Source: Marinobacterium lutimaris
GTDB taxonomy: Bacteria > Pseudomonadota > Gammaproteobacteria > Pseudomonadales > Balneatricaceae
Assembly: GCF_900108065.1 (NCBI RefSeq)
Contig: NZ_FNVQ01000001.1
Coordinates: 2,229,789-2,293,788, forward strand
Direction: 5' to 3'
Length of the DNA stretch: 64,000 nucleotides
This document shows positions 1 to 8,144 of the stretch, piece after piece; position 1 is the first letter of the stretch; the number at the start of each line of letters is the position of its first letter. The position numbers were made by a program, and so were the translations under genes. The notes beneath the pieces were generated by a model, which saw nothing but the letters and a program-made list of their open reading frames with translations, did no database searches and was not told the DNA's origin.

Positions 1-549
1 CTGCTACACCAGAAAGGCAGCCACGGCCCTGCCTATTACAAGCGTGTGCCGGACAGTTTCCAGCGCTATACACCGGTGTGCGAAAGCAGCGAGCTGCAGA
101 CCTGCAGCGCAGACGACATAGTCAACGCCTATGACAACACCATTCTCTACACCGACCACTTTCTTGCCAGCGTGATCGACTACCTGAAGACCAAGCAGGC
201 GAACTACAACACCGCCATGCTCTATATGTCTGATCACGGCGAATCCCTGGGCGAAAATAACGTCTATCTGCACGGCATGCCCTGGCTGCTGGCGCCGGAC
301 GCCCAGAAGCATGTACCGATGGTGTTCTGGTCATCCGAGGGTTTCCGCAGCAGCCGCGGTATCGACCAGACTTGTCTGCAGAACCTGAAAGACAAGGCGG
401 TGAGCCAGGATAACCTGCCCCACTCGCTGCTGGGCCTGATGCAGGTATCCACCAGCGTCTACCAGCCGGAACTGGATCTGTTTGCCAGCTGCCGCCAGAG
501 CGAGAGCCAGCTGGCACTGCAGCCGGTGAGCGCCGATCAGGCGGGTTAA
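1..549 (+). CDS. eptA: Phosphoethanolamine transferase, EptA family (3' part only)
   Basis: The gene is cut by the left edge; the frame is open from base 1 and gives about 182 C-terminal residues. The fragment reads QKGSHGPAYYKR near its start and SDHGESLGENNVYLHG about 80 residues in. Both are hallmark stretches of EptA-type enzymes of the alkaline phosphatase/sulfatase fold; the Asp-His of SDHG and the later His belong to the metal site. These inner-membrane enzymes move phosphoethanolamine from phosphatidylethanolamine to lipid A in the periplasm, which lowers surface charge and raises polymyxin tolerance. The N-terminal membrane helices and the catalytic Thr lie outside the window. It runs towards a two-component system that ends 12 bp away on the other strand. 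In related bacteria such systems (PmrAB, ColRS) control eptA, so a regulatory link is plausible but inferred. Confidence 0.93.
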   Translation: MLHQKGSHGPAYYKRVPDSFQRYTPVCESSELQTCSADDIVNAYDNTILYTDHFLASVIDYLKTKQANYNTAMLYMSDHGESLGENNVYLHGMPWLLAPDAQKHVPMVFWSSEGFRSSRGIDQTCLQNLKDKAVSQDNLPHSLLGLMQVSTSVYQPELDLFASCRQSESQLALQPVSADQAG

Positions 550-561
550 GCGACGATCCTG

Positions 562-1770
562 CTACTGATCCAGAGACAGGCGGGCCCGGTAAATACCGGC
601 GTCCGCCTGACGCTCACAGCGACAACCCGCCTTTTCACACAGCAGATCCACTATCTGTAAACCGTAACCGAAATGGCTCTGCTCTTTCTGCTCCTGCGCA
701 GCGATGCGGTTGAAGATCTCGATGCCAGCTTCGCTCAACGCCAGCTCTATGTTGCCCTCACCGTGGTCCAGCGCATTGCGCAGCAGGTTATCGAGGATCA
801 CCGACAGTACAAAAGGATCGACCGGCCATTGGGGTGTCACACTGCCACTGACCTCTAGCCTTTCATCAAGCCCCGGGGTCAGATTACGCAGCTGGCCGAT
901 CAGCTCATTAAATTCGGCTGCATTCAGATTTTGCTGCTCATCGCGTTTCTCACGGCTGAGCCAGAGAAACGCATCCACAAGCTTTAACATCCGCTGCAAC
1001 GCCACATCGATACGCGCCACCGCCCGCTGTTGCAGGCGATTGCCTGCCGTGGTTTCGCGTAGCAGATCGGCAGAGCTGCGGATCGCCATCAGCGGCGACC
1101 TCAACTCATGGCTGGCAAAACGGGTGAAATTACGTTCGCGGTCGATAAAACCGGAGATGCGCTTCAGTAGATCGGCGATTTTCTGTGACATCCGCCCCAG
1201 ATCATCGTCACGCTGCAGGGGTTCAAGCTCCGGCCGGGCCGGGTCGACGGCGGCCACAGCGCGGGTCAGCTGACGCACAGGCCGGGTCTGATACCAGATC
1301 AGGCTCAGCGTCAGTCCCATGGTGCCCAGGGTAAACAGCAGGATTCCACCCAGCACCAGCGCCGCCTCGGCAAACTCCGAATCCTCCGGCGCCAGCAGCC
1401 CCTGCACATCATGCAGGTAAACGAAATAGGTCTGCCCGCTGGATGCCGCCTGGCGCACCAGCAGAATTTCACTGTCGGACAGGTCGAAGTTGCCCGTTTG
1501 CGCCGGATCCGCGTACGGCTTTAATTCAGCCGGCAGTTCATCGGCACTTTTGTACAGCGTCGCCAGGTCCGAAAAGCCCGCTGATTCATGGGAAGCACTG
1601 CCATCCGTTACCGGCGCAAAGTGATCGGCGAGATAATCCAACACACGGGCTTCATGATTTCCCTCCAGCCCCTCGACATAATGCCAGCCGATCAAAAAGT
1701 AGAGGCTGGTGAGCACCAGCGTCGAGGTACCGATGGTCCAGATAAGGCGGGCGGTGAAATTGAGCTTCAA
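562..1770 (-). CDS. Sensor histidine kinase with HAMP domain
   Basis: Inner-membrane sensor of a two-component pair, about 402 residues. The order is: N-terminal transmembrane helix (residues 6-30), periplasmic loop of roughly 110 residues, second helix (about 135-160), HAMP linker, dimerisation/H-box SHELRSPL with the phosphorylated His near 221, N-box NLLRNALDHG, and a late GYGLQIVD glycine box. The start chosen is TTG at 1770, because it overlaps the TGA of the response regulator (TTGA), a usual coupling arrangement. A GTG at 1797 would add nine residues. The stop faces the eptA stop. The periplasmic domain is not one I can name, so the signal is unknown; metal ions or cationic peptides would be the guess from the lipid A neighbours. 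Confidence 0.9.
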   Translation of the reverse strand: MKLNFTARLIWTIGTSTLVLTSLYFLIGWHYVEGLEGNHEARVLDYLADHFAPVTDGSASHESAGFSDLATLYKSADELPAELKPYADPAQTGNFDLSDSEILLVRQAASSGQTYFVYLHDVQGLLAPEDSEFAEAALVLGGILLFTLGTMGLTLSLIWYQTRPVRQLTRAVAAVDPARPELEPLQRDDDLGRMSQKIADLLKRISGFIDRERNFTRFASHELRSPLMAIRSSADLLRETTAGNRLQQRAVARIDVALQRMLKLVDAFLWLSREKRDEQQNLNAAEFNELIGQLRNLTPGLDERLEVSGSVTPQWPVDPFVLSVILDNLLRNALDHGEGNIELALSEAGIEIFNRIAAQEQKEQSHFGYGLQIVDLLCEKAGCRCERQADAGIYRARLSLDQ

Positions 1771-2459
1771 GACTGTGGCTCCGGTTCGAGCAGGCACACG
1801 CCCTGCCCCCTGCGGGTCTGCAACATGGGGTGTGCAAACGGCTTGTCGAGCTTCTGTCGCAGCTGATAGAGAAGTGAGCGCAGCGCATCGCTTTCCGGCG
1901 GCTCTTCGCCCCAGAGCGCCTGTTCCAGTTCGGTACGGGAAATGACTCGCGGCGATTGCGCCACCAGGTAATGCAACAGCTGGAACATCTGCGGTGTCAG
2001 CGGCAGCTCCTGCCCCTCGCGGCTGGCCTGCTGGCTGTCCAGGTGCAGCTCCAGAGAGCCCACCGACAGGCGTCGCACCTGCTGCCGGGATACACGCTGA
2101 CTCAGGGCACGGATGCGATAAAGCAGCTCCGCCATGGCGAAAGGTTTGACCAGGTAATCATCGGCGCCGGCCTCAAACCCGAGAATTTTATCCTCCAGGG
2201 TATCGAGAGCGGTCAAAAAGAGTACCGGCGTGGCGCTGCCTTCCTGACGCAACGCCTGGCAAAGACTGCGCCCATCCATGCGCGGCATCATCACATCCAG
2301 TACCAGCACATCGTAGCGATTGCTGTGGCAGAGGTTCAGCGCCTGCTCGCCGGTGCGGGCGCAATCCACGAGAATCTCGTGAAATTCGAGGTAATCTACC
2401 AATCCTTCCAGAATCTGGGGGTCATCGTCGGCCACCAGGATTTTTATCTGCTTCGACAA
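1767..2459 (-). CDS. Response regulator, OmpR/PhoB family
   Basis: Cytoplasmic DNA-binding response regulator of 230 residues, the normal length of the family. The receiver domain (1-120) has the acidic pair DDD near 11-13, the phospho-acceptor Asp about residue 55 in VLVLDVMMPRMDG, and the conserved Lys in YLVKPF near 105. A winged-helix effector domain fills residues 130-225. It is the partner of the downstream kinase, with which it shares a stop/start overlap. Its start lies 38 bp inside the 3' end of the PAP2 phosphatase gene, so the three genes are almost certainly co-transcribed and translationally linked. Likely targets are lipid A modification genes nearby, which is inference. Confidence 0.93.
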   Translation of the reverse strand: MSKQIKILVADDDPQILEGLVDYLEFHEILVDCARTGEQALNLCHSNRYDVLVLDVMMPRMDGRSLCQALRQEGSATPVLFLTALDTLEDKILGFEAGADDYLVKPFAMAELLYRIRALSQRVSRQQVRRLSVGSLELHLDSQQASREGQELPLTPQMFQLLHYLVAQSPRVISRTELEQALWGEEPPESDALRSLLYQLRQKLDKPFAHPMLQTRRGQGVCLLEPEPQS

Positions 2460-3207
2460 AGCTGAGTCCGCTTAGGTTGTTCATCCGGGGGGTTACCGGG
2501 CTACGCTGCTTCACCAGCATCAACCGGGCAATCACTGCCGCGGTGCACCAGCACAGCGTCAGGCTCCAGAGATCATGCGACAGGAAGTGCGCTCCACGCA
2601 ATTGCTGACACACCCCGAACATCAGCCCCAGCCCCAGTGCCATGGTGAGCAGACGCCACTTTAACCGGGGACAGGCCACCGCGGCGGCGAAATAGACCGC
2701 CACCCAGGCATAGCCGGCACTGGCATGACCGGCCGGAAAGCAGACGCCCTCACCGGAACCATTCACCAGCGCTGACAGCAGCGGCACATAGGGAAGATCA
2801 CCGCCATAGGGCGCCAGATCCCAGGGGCAATCGATGCCGGTGGCCTGCTTGAGGCTCGATACCAGCAGCGTCGCACAGAGCGGCGCCAGCGTAAGGTAGC
2901 CCAGCACACGCTTGTAGGGCTTGAGCCAGGAAACGAAAAAGCTGGTGATCAGCGTCGCGAACACCAGCAGTAACAGCAGGATACTGAACTGACGCCCACC
3001 GCTGTGCAGCAGGTCGGAGAAAAACCAGTGATCCTTGAACAACCACTGGTTACCTTCAAGCGAATACAGCAGATCGGCCAGGGCAGGGTCGAGCTGGAAA
3101 GCACTGATCAGCAGCTGCACACAAAGTGCCGCCAGCAACGGCAGAAGAATCGGCGTGCGCAGAGGCTTCTGGCGCGCTTCGTACAGGGGAACATCAACGA
3201 TCAACAT
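2422..3207 (-). CDS. PAP2-family membrane phosphatase
   Basis: Integral membrane phosphatase of 261 residues with about six hydrophobic segments. The three PAP2 motifs are visible: K-x6-CP (KQATGIDCPWD, where the usual Arg-Pro reads Cys-Pro), PAGHAS, and RGAHFLSHD with the catalytic His and Asp. The DCPWDL variant is typical of a lipid A / undecaprenyl-type PAP2 branch found beside envelope regulators. The enzyme would remove or transfer phosphate groups of membrane lipids on the periplasmic side. The C-terminal 12 or so residues overlap the start of the response regulator gene, so expression is coupled. Exact substrate (lipid A, undecaprenyl pyrophosphate or phospholipid) cannot be decided here. 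Confidence 0.85.
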   Translation of the reverse strand: MLIVDVPLYEARQKPLRTPILLPLLAALCVQLLISAFQLDPALADLLYSLEGNQWLFKDHWFFSDLLHSGGRQFSILLLLLVFATLITSFFVSWLKPYKRVLGYLTLAPLCATLLVSSLKQATGIDCPWDLAPYGGDLPYVPLLSALVNGSGEGVCFPAGHASAGYAWVAVYFAAAVACPRLKWRLLTMALGLGLMFGVCQQLRGAHFLSHDLWSLTLCWCTAAVIARLMLVKQRSPVTPRMNNLSGLSFVEADKNPGGRR

Positions 3208-3240
3208 GGGCTAAACACCTGGACTGGTTCAGCCCGGAGT

Positions 3241-3894
3241 TTAGTTGCCGCTCTGTGAGCCCTGCGTGAATGCCGGCCGCTCCCGCAGCGATGAGGGTAT
3301 CAGGTCGCTGCGCTCTACCAGGTATTTGCGAATCGAAGTCTCGCCATCGGCCAGGAAGCTGGTATCGACAAAGTTCTCCAGCACCGCATCGCCATGGAAC
3401 GCTGCAGAGACCAGGCAAAACTTCAGGTAACGCGGAAACGGCAGAATATCGTCGCGCCAGATCCGGCCTGAGTAGTGACGACCAACCCGGTCGTGATACT
3501 CCTCGTCGGTAACGCACTTGTTGAGACGGTATTCCAGATCGGTGTAGCCGGTGCACATACGCGCAGGCTCTTGAATCACACCATCAAGACCCCGGGCTTC
3601 AACCTGAATCCAGCGATAACGGTGTTCGCGCTCATAGAGTTCGCCGAACTGATCCACCGGGCAGTCAAACTGGGCAACGATGATCGACACCCCTTCGGAG
3701 GGTTCGGTGGAGCAGGAGGAAACCTCCAGGCTCTCCGGCGCCTGACCATGACCGGCGATAAACAGAATGCCGACCTTGTTGAAGATACGGCGATAACCAT
3801 CGACGCGCACCAGGCGGTAATTTTGCAGTCCGGGCACCGTATCCCGCGCGGAGCGCTCGGACAGCAGCGAACCGAACCCGACAACAGAAATCAT
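3241..3894 (-). CDS. Gamma-glutamylcyclotransferase-like protein
   Basis: Cytoplasmic protein of 217 residues beginning MISVVGFGSLLSERSA. The GFGSLL near the N-terminus corresponds to the YGSL substrate loop of the gamma-glutamylcyclotransferase / AIG2 fold, and an acidic stretch ELYEREHRY around residue 87 sits where the catalytic Glu of that fold is expected. The C-terminal half (after 130) is not a part I recognise and makes it longer than classical GGCT enzymes. It lies 33 bp upstream of the PAP2 gene and 15 bp after a small membrane protein on the same strand, so all five genes may form one leftward operon. Substrate is unknown. Confidence 0.6.
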   Translation of the reverse strand: MISVVGFGSLLSERSARDTVPGLQNYRLVRVDGYRRIFNKVGILFIAGHGQAPESLEVSSCSTEPSEGVSIIVAQFDCPVDQFGELYEREHRYRWIQVEARGLDGVIQEPARMCTGYTDLEYRLNKCVTDEEYHDRVGRHYSGRIWRDDILPFPRYLKFCLVSAAFHGDAVLENFVDTSFLADGETSIRKYLVERSDLIPSSLRERPAFTQGSQSGN

Positions 3895-3909
3895 TTCGTT
3901 CCCCGTCGG

Positions 3910-4263
3910 TTACCAGTAGTAGTAAAGCGATACTGCCGCAATCACCACCAGCGGCATCATCAGCACCAGGGTTTTGAAGTCTCCCAGCAGGCGCTGGAAC
4001 AGCAGAATATGCACCACCGGAAAACTGATGAACATGCAGGAGAGCGGAATCGACCAGTGCAGTTTCAAAAAGCCAAACGCCATGGCGCCCAGCAGGGTAA
4101 TCGCACCCAGGTTACCGGCCATTACCACGGCGATCTGGCCATTGGGCTTCTGCATAAACGCAGGCTTCTGCTCCGGCGCCAGCTTGTTCAGCGCACCGGC
4201 GCTCAGTGCCAGTGACATGGACACTGCGCCTGCGAAAAGAAAGATATACAGTGGTTCTACCAT
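3910..4263 (-). CDS. Small membrane protein of unknown function
   Basis: About 117 residues with four hydrophobic segments and short loops, ending in AAVSLYYYW. I do not recognise the family. The start is placed at the ATG at 4263 because a GGAGG sequence lies about five bases upstream; an earlier in-frame start at 4302 has no ribosome site. It is the first gene of the leftward cluster that continues with the GGCT-like protein, PAP2 phosphatase and two-component system. The 140 bp to the divergent methyltransferase gene must hold promoters for both directions. Confidence 0.65.
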   Translation of the reverse strand: MVEPLYIFLFAGAVSMSLALSAGALNKLAPEQKPAFMQKPNGQIAVVMAGNLGAITLLGAMAFGFLKLHWSIPLSCMFISFPVVHILLFQRLLGDFKTLVLMMPLVVIAAVSLYYYW

Positions 4264-4406
4264 AACGCCTCCAGCTTCGATGAGGGGCAATTGTAGCGAC
4301 AAAGGAAAGCTATTTCCTCATACCATCGGGCACCGGCCTGAAAAGTGTTAAACTCCGCCTTTCTCGCTGAACAGCTCCATCCAAACCAATTTTATCGACA
4401 CCTCCT

Positions 4407-5048
4407 ATGCCTGAATTTCTCGTTGACGAAGCGATCGAAGATTACGCCTTTGTACAGACCAGTGCCGAACCGCCCCTGCTGCAGGAGCTGATCGACCAGA
4501 CCAACATCAACATGGGCTGGCCGCAGAAGCTTTCCGGCCGTTTGGTAGGCCGCACACTGAAGCTGCTTGCCGCCATGGTTCAGCCCAAGCAGGCGCTGGA
4601 GATCGGCATGTTCACCGGTTACTCCGCGCTGTCTATCGCCGAAGGGATGCCGAAAGACGGCCGCCTGGTCTGCTGTGAGACCAACCCACGCGCCATCGAG
4701 TTTGCACAGGGATTTTTCGATCGCAGCGAACATGGCCACAAGATCGAAGTCATTTTCGGTCGCGCCCTGGACACCCTCGAGAAACTGGACATGCAGCTCG
4801 ATTTCACCTTTATCGATGCCGACAAGCGCAACTACCTGAACTACTACGAACGCGTGAAAGAGATGACCCGCCCCGGTGGCCTGATCGTGCTCGACAACGT
4901 ACTCTGGTCAGGCAAGGTGCTGCAGCCGGAGTCCGAGATCGACGATATTCTCGTCGAAACCAACCGTCGTATCGCCACCGACCCGGACATGGAAAACGTG
5001 TTTCTTACCGTTCGTGACGGCCTCAACGTGGTGCGCAAAAAGGACTAA
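4407..5048 (+). CDS. SAM-dependent O-methyltransferase (caffeoyl-CoA OMT family)
   Basis: Soluble class I methyltransferase of 213 residues. The SAM-binding motif I is ALEIGMFTGYSAL near residue 60; the acidic residue of motif II is in CCETNPRAIEFA. The metal-binding Asp is in FTFIDADKRNYLNYYE around 138, followed by LDNVLWSGKV, both signatures of the divalent-cation-dependent caffeoyl-CoA O-methyltransferase group. Bacterial members methylate catechol-type hydroxyls; the physiological substrate is unknown. The gene stands alone between a divergent cluster and ydbH, 48 bp before the latter. Confidence 0.88.
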   Translation: MPEFLVDEAIEDYAFVQTSAEPPLLQELIDQTNINMGWPQKLSGRLVGRTLKLLAAMVQPKQALEIGMFTGYSALSIAEGMPKDGRLVCCETNPRAIEFAQGFFDRSEHGHKIEVIFGRALDTLEKLDMQLDFTFIDADKRNYLNYYERVKEMTRPGGLIVLDNVLWSGKVLQPESEIDDILVETNRRIATDPDMENVFLTVRDGLNVVRKKD

Positions 5049-5096
5049 GCGCCGCGGCCTGCGCGAATAGAGGGATAAGGAGTAAAGGAGAGAGGC

Positions 5097-7457
5097 ATGC
5101 GCAAACTGCTCTGGGTACTGATCCCTCTCATCCTGCTCTCCTCCATTGGCTATGCCGCCCTGCCCTACCTGGCGCGCAATCTGATCGAGGAGTGGCTGGC
5201 CGAACAGGGTTTTACCGATCCCAAGGTGCAGCTTTCCCATCCCGGCTGGGATCGGCTGGAGATCCCCAGCCTGTCCCTGACCCAACAGGGCGATGAGCGC
5301 CGCATCGATCTGCACAGCGCCAATATCAGTATCTACTTCGATCCCATCGAACTGGCGTTCGAGCGCCAGATCAAAGAGATTCGCATCCCCGAGCTCAATA
5401 TCGATATCCGCGCCGAGCGCAGCCTGGAAAAGCGTATCGAAAGCAGCGGCGAAGCGAGCTTCGACCTCAACCGCTACCCGCCCTCGCTGCTGTTCCATTT
5501 CGCACCGTCCAATCGCCTGGTCATCGGCCAGGTCAATGTGGACTACCGCGCGCCAGAGCAGCCACGACTGCAGGCCACCGGCAACCTGGATCTTACCCCC
5601 GAACAGTTTCTCAGCTGGGCCCGCATCCTGGTAGCAGACGAATCCGGTACCGCCCTGGTCGCGCCCGTCTATATGGATCTGCGCTTTAACCAGGAGCAGG
5701 AGATAGAACTGAACCTGTTCAGCGAGCGTCGCCGTCTGCTGGCAAACCGCGGAACACTCGCTACAGGCACAACCGACTGGGGCCTCAAGCTCGATAGCGA
5801 GCTGAACCTTGAACATCTTTACAACTGGAGCTGTGCGCTACTGCCGGAACTGCCGCTACAGCCAGAGACAGGACGGCTTAACAGCCAACTTGAGCTGCGC
5901 TGGCCGGCCCGGATTCCGCTGGATACTGCGGCGCTGCTTACAGCCATCGACGCGTCTTCAACCTTTGACCTGGAAGCTCAGGCACGACACTTTAAAGTCC
6001 GCCCTGATATTGCCGCCGACCAAATTTCCCTCAACGCCCAGGGCCGTGTGAGGCTGAAGCAGGCAGTGGCTGGCCTGCAACTCGATAAGGGCAGCAGCCT
6101 GAGCGCAACACAGCTGCTCGCTCCGCAGCTGAAAGCGGGGGCTGTGAAGATCGCGCTGCAGCAGACATTCAATGCCAGCCATAGCCTGCTGGACGACGCT
6201 GCCGCCCCCAGAACCCAACTGGATAGTCTTCAGGTATCGATCACGCCTGAGACTCTCGACAGCGAGCTGCTGGACAGCCTGGAGCTCGCGCCTATCGCAC
6301 TGAAACTGGGCTACGAGCCCGACTCGGCAGCGATCGACTACACAGTGCAGACCGACCGCATCGCGACAACCCTTGACGGCAAGGCGCTGCCAGCCTTCAG
6401 CGCCAGCCTCAATGGCGGCACCGCCAGCGATGGCCAGCGTGGGAGGCTCTCTATCGTCAGCGATAGTCCGTCTCTTCGAGTGAATGCGTTCTGGCTGCTG
6501 GGTCCGCAGCAGTTTCGCGCCGACTGGACCAGCCAGCCGCTTGATATCCCCTCCGCCCAACCGGTGCTGAGACGATGGATTCCCGGCTGGCCTATCGACC
6601 TGGCCTTTACCCATGGCAACCTGACATCAAAAGGCTATATCCAGGGCCCCACTCCCGGTGACAGTGCCGTTAACGCAGAGCTCAAGATCAATAACCTGGC
6701 GTTCGCCTGGGATACTCACGTGGAGACCGACAACCTGAACGCCAGCCTGAATCTGGGGCTCGATCGCAGCGGCCGGCTCTCCTCCAGCGGAACACTCAGC
6801 AGCGACCTGATCCGAACCGGTGTCGACCTGCACGATACCACTCTCAGCTACCGCTACACCCAGCCTGGCGTTGATAAAGCGCCGACACTGACCCTGGCCC
6901 CATTCAGCCAGCCGCTGTTCGGCGGCCTGGTCAGCCTGCCGGAGTTCTCCTTCAACCCGCTGGCACCGGACTTCACCGTTAACGCCCAGCTAGAGGGAAT
7001 CGAACTGAGCGAGCTGCTAGCGCTTTACCAGCAACCCGGCCTGAGCGGTGATACGCCTCTTAGCGGCACACTGCCCATCCGCGTTCAGGGCAGCGAGATC
7101 AGCGTCAGCGGCGGCGAGATACACAGCGCTTCCGAAGGCTGGCTGCGCTACGAACCGAGCAGCGCACTCAGCTCAACCGCACAGGGCAACCCGGCGCTGC
7201 AGCTCGCTCTGTCTGCGCTGACCGATCTGCAGATTAAGGCGCTGGACCTGAAGGTCAGCTACGCGCCGGACGGCAGCCTGGAACTCAACAGCCGGCTTCA
7301 GGGTCATAACCCCGACTGGCAGCAGGGGCGCCCTATAGACCTGTCACTGAATGTGGAAGAGAATCTGCTGGCGCTGCTCAACTCCCTGCAGCTTTCAGAA
7401 AAGATCGGCGACTCTCTACGCAAGAATCTGGAAAACAAGGCAGCGCCCCCTCAATAA
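5097..7457 (+). CDS. ydbH: YdbH-family intermembrane lipid transport protein
   Basis: 786-residue AsmA-like protein with one N-terminal transmembrane anchor (about residues 5-22) and a long periplasmic body rich in beta strands (SLTQQGDERRIDLHSANISI and similar). Together with TamB and YhdP, YdbH forms the bridge-like set that passes phospholipids from inner to outer membrane in E. coli. Identity rests on the overall architecture and, above all, on the two genes that follow: a YnbE-type lipoprotein and a YdbL/DUF1318 protein, the same ydbH-ynbE-ydbL order as in enterobacteria. An RBS-like AAGGAGTAAAGGAGAG precedes the ATG. The 90 bp gap to ynbE has no terminator that I can see. Confidence 0.88.
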   Translation: MRKLLWVLIPLILLSSIGYAALPYLARNLIEEWLAEQGFTDPKVQLSHPGWDRLEIPSLSLTQQGDERRIDLHSANISIYFDPIELAFERQIKEIRIPELNIDIRAERSLEKRIESSGEASFDLNRYPPSLLFHFAPSNRLVIGQVNVDYRAPEQPRLQATGNLDLTPEQFLSWARILVADESGTALVAPVYMDLRFNQEQEIELNLFSERRRLLANRGTLATGTTDWGLKLDSELNLEHLYNWSCALLPELPLQPETGRLNSQLELRWPARIPLDTAALLTAIDASSTFDLEAQARHFKVRPDIAADQISLNAQGRVRLKQAVAGLQLDKGSSLSATQLLAPQLKAGAVKIALQQTFNASHSLLDDAAAPRTQLDSLQVSITPETLDSELLDSLELAPIALKLGYEPDSAAIDYTVQTDRIATTLDGKALPAFSASLNGGTASDGQRGRLSIVSDSPSLRVNAFWLLGPQQFRADWTSQPLDIPSAQPVLRRWIPGWPIDLAFTHGNLTSKGYIQGPTPGDSAVNAELKINNLAFAWDTHVETDNLNASLNLGLDRSGRLSSSGTLSSDLIRTGVDLHDTTLSYRYTQPGVDKAPTLTLAPFSQPLFGGLVSLPEFSFNPLAPDFTVNAQLEGIELSELLALYQQPGLSGDTPLSGTLPIRVQGSEISVSGGEIHSASEGWLRYEPSSALSSTAQGNPALQLALSALTDLQIKALDLKVSYAPDGSLELNSRLQGHNPDWQQGRPIDLSLNVEENLLALLNSLQLSEKIGDSLRKNLENKAAPPQ

Positions 7458-7547
7458 GCGCATAGTAAGACCCGGTTCAGCTGAGCGGTTTTATCGTTGC
7501 AGTGAGAGGCTGGGAATCAAGGACAACCAACCGGAGGTGTTCCGACA

Positions 7548-7757
7548 ATGCTGAAACCTAATGTGCGCTGGCTCGGCCTGCCATTTGCGCTGCCGTTTGC
7601 GCTACTTTCTCTTGCGGCCTGCACCCCCACGGTTCAGCTGGCTGCGCCATCGGATCCGATCACCATCAACCTGAATGTCAAGGTTGAACATGAAGTATTG
7701 GTCAAGGTAGACCGCCAGATCGACACCCTGCTGGAAGAGAACAGTGACCTATTCTGA
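7548..7757 (+). CDS. ynbE: YnbE-family outer-membrane lipoprotein
   Basis: 69-residue precursor with a lipobox LAAC at about residues 22-25 after a hydrophobic signal peptide. The mature part is about 45 residues and is mostly NLNVKVEHEVLVKVDRQIDTLLEEN, the conserved YnbE core. YnbE sits in the outer membrane and is thought to receive the C-terminal end of YdbH, closing the bridge across the periplasm. CCGGAGG lies eight bases before the ATG. The downstream ydbL start follows after 13 bp. Confidence 0.87.
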   Translation: MLKPNVRWLGLPFALPFALLSLAACTPTVQLAAPSDPITINLNVKVEHEVLVKVDRQIDTLLEENSDLF

Positions 7758-7770
7758 CGGAGAAACCGGG

Positions 7771-8142
7771 ATGAAGACCCTCATGAAGCCCTTTGTGAAG
7801 GCTCTGATGAAGAGCAGTAAACCACGTACCCTGGTCGCCGCACTGATGCTGTCACTGTCGCTGCCCGCCTTTGCCCTCAGCCTGGATGAGGCCAAGCAGC
7901 AGGGCCTGATCGGTGAGCAGAGCAGCGGTTACCTCGGTATTGTCAGCAACAACGCCAGCGCAGAGGTCAAATCGCTGGTGCAGGATATCAACAGCCAGCG
8001 CAAGGCGCTCTATGGCGAAAAAGCCAAGAAAGCAGGTGTAGAGATACAGATTATGGAGCTGCGCACCGGCGAGCGTCTGCTCGACCGCGCGGCACCTGGC
8101 GAATATGTACGTACACCTGATGGCCGCTGGGTGCGCAAATAA
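7771..8142 (+). CDS. ydbL: YdbL-family (DUF1318) periplasmic protein
   Basis: About 123 residues with a signal peptide ending at LPAFA-LSLDEAK. The mature domain has the DUF1318 pattern (EAKQQGLIGEQSSGYLG, then VNxxR-like NSQRKALYGEKAKK). YdbL is thought to assist or control YdbH-YnbE assembly. The start is set at ATG 7771 because GACGGAGAAACCGGG precedes it; a GTG at 7744 would lie inside ynbE. The stop codon is followed two bases later by the start of the LpxR-like gene, so that gene is probably in the same operon. Confidence 0.87.
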   Translation: MKTLMKPFVKALMKSSKPRTLVAALMLSLSLPAFALSLDEAKQQGLIGEQSSGYLGIVSNNASAEVKSLVQDINSQRKALYGEKAKKAGVEIQIMELRTGERLLDRAAPGEYVRTPDGRWVRK

Positions 8143-8144
8143 CG

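Noticed and set aside
3474..4215. Long plus-strand open frame antisense to the GGCT-like and membrane protein genes
   Set aside because: It overlaps two better supported genes, and its His/Gln-rich composition is typical of antisense frames in this GC range.
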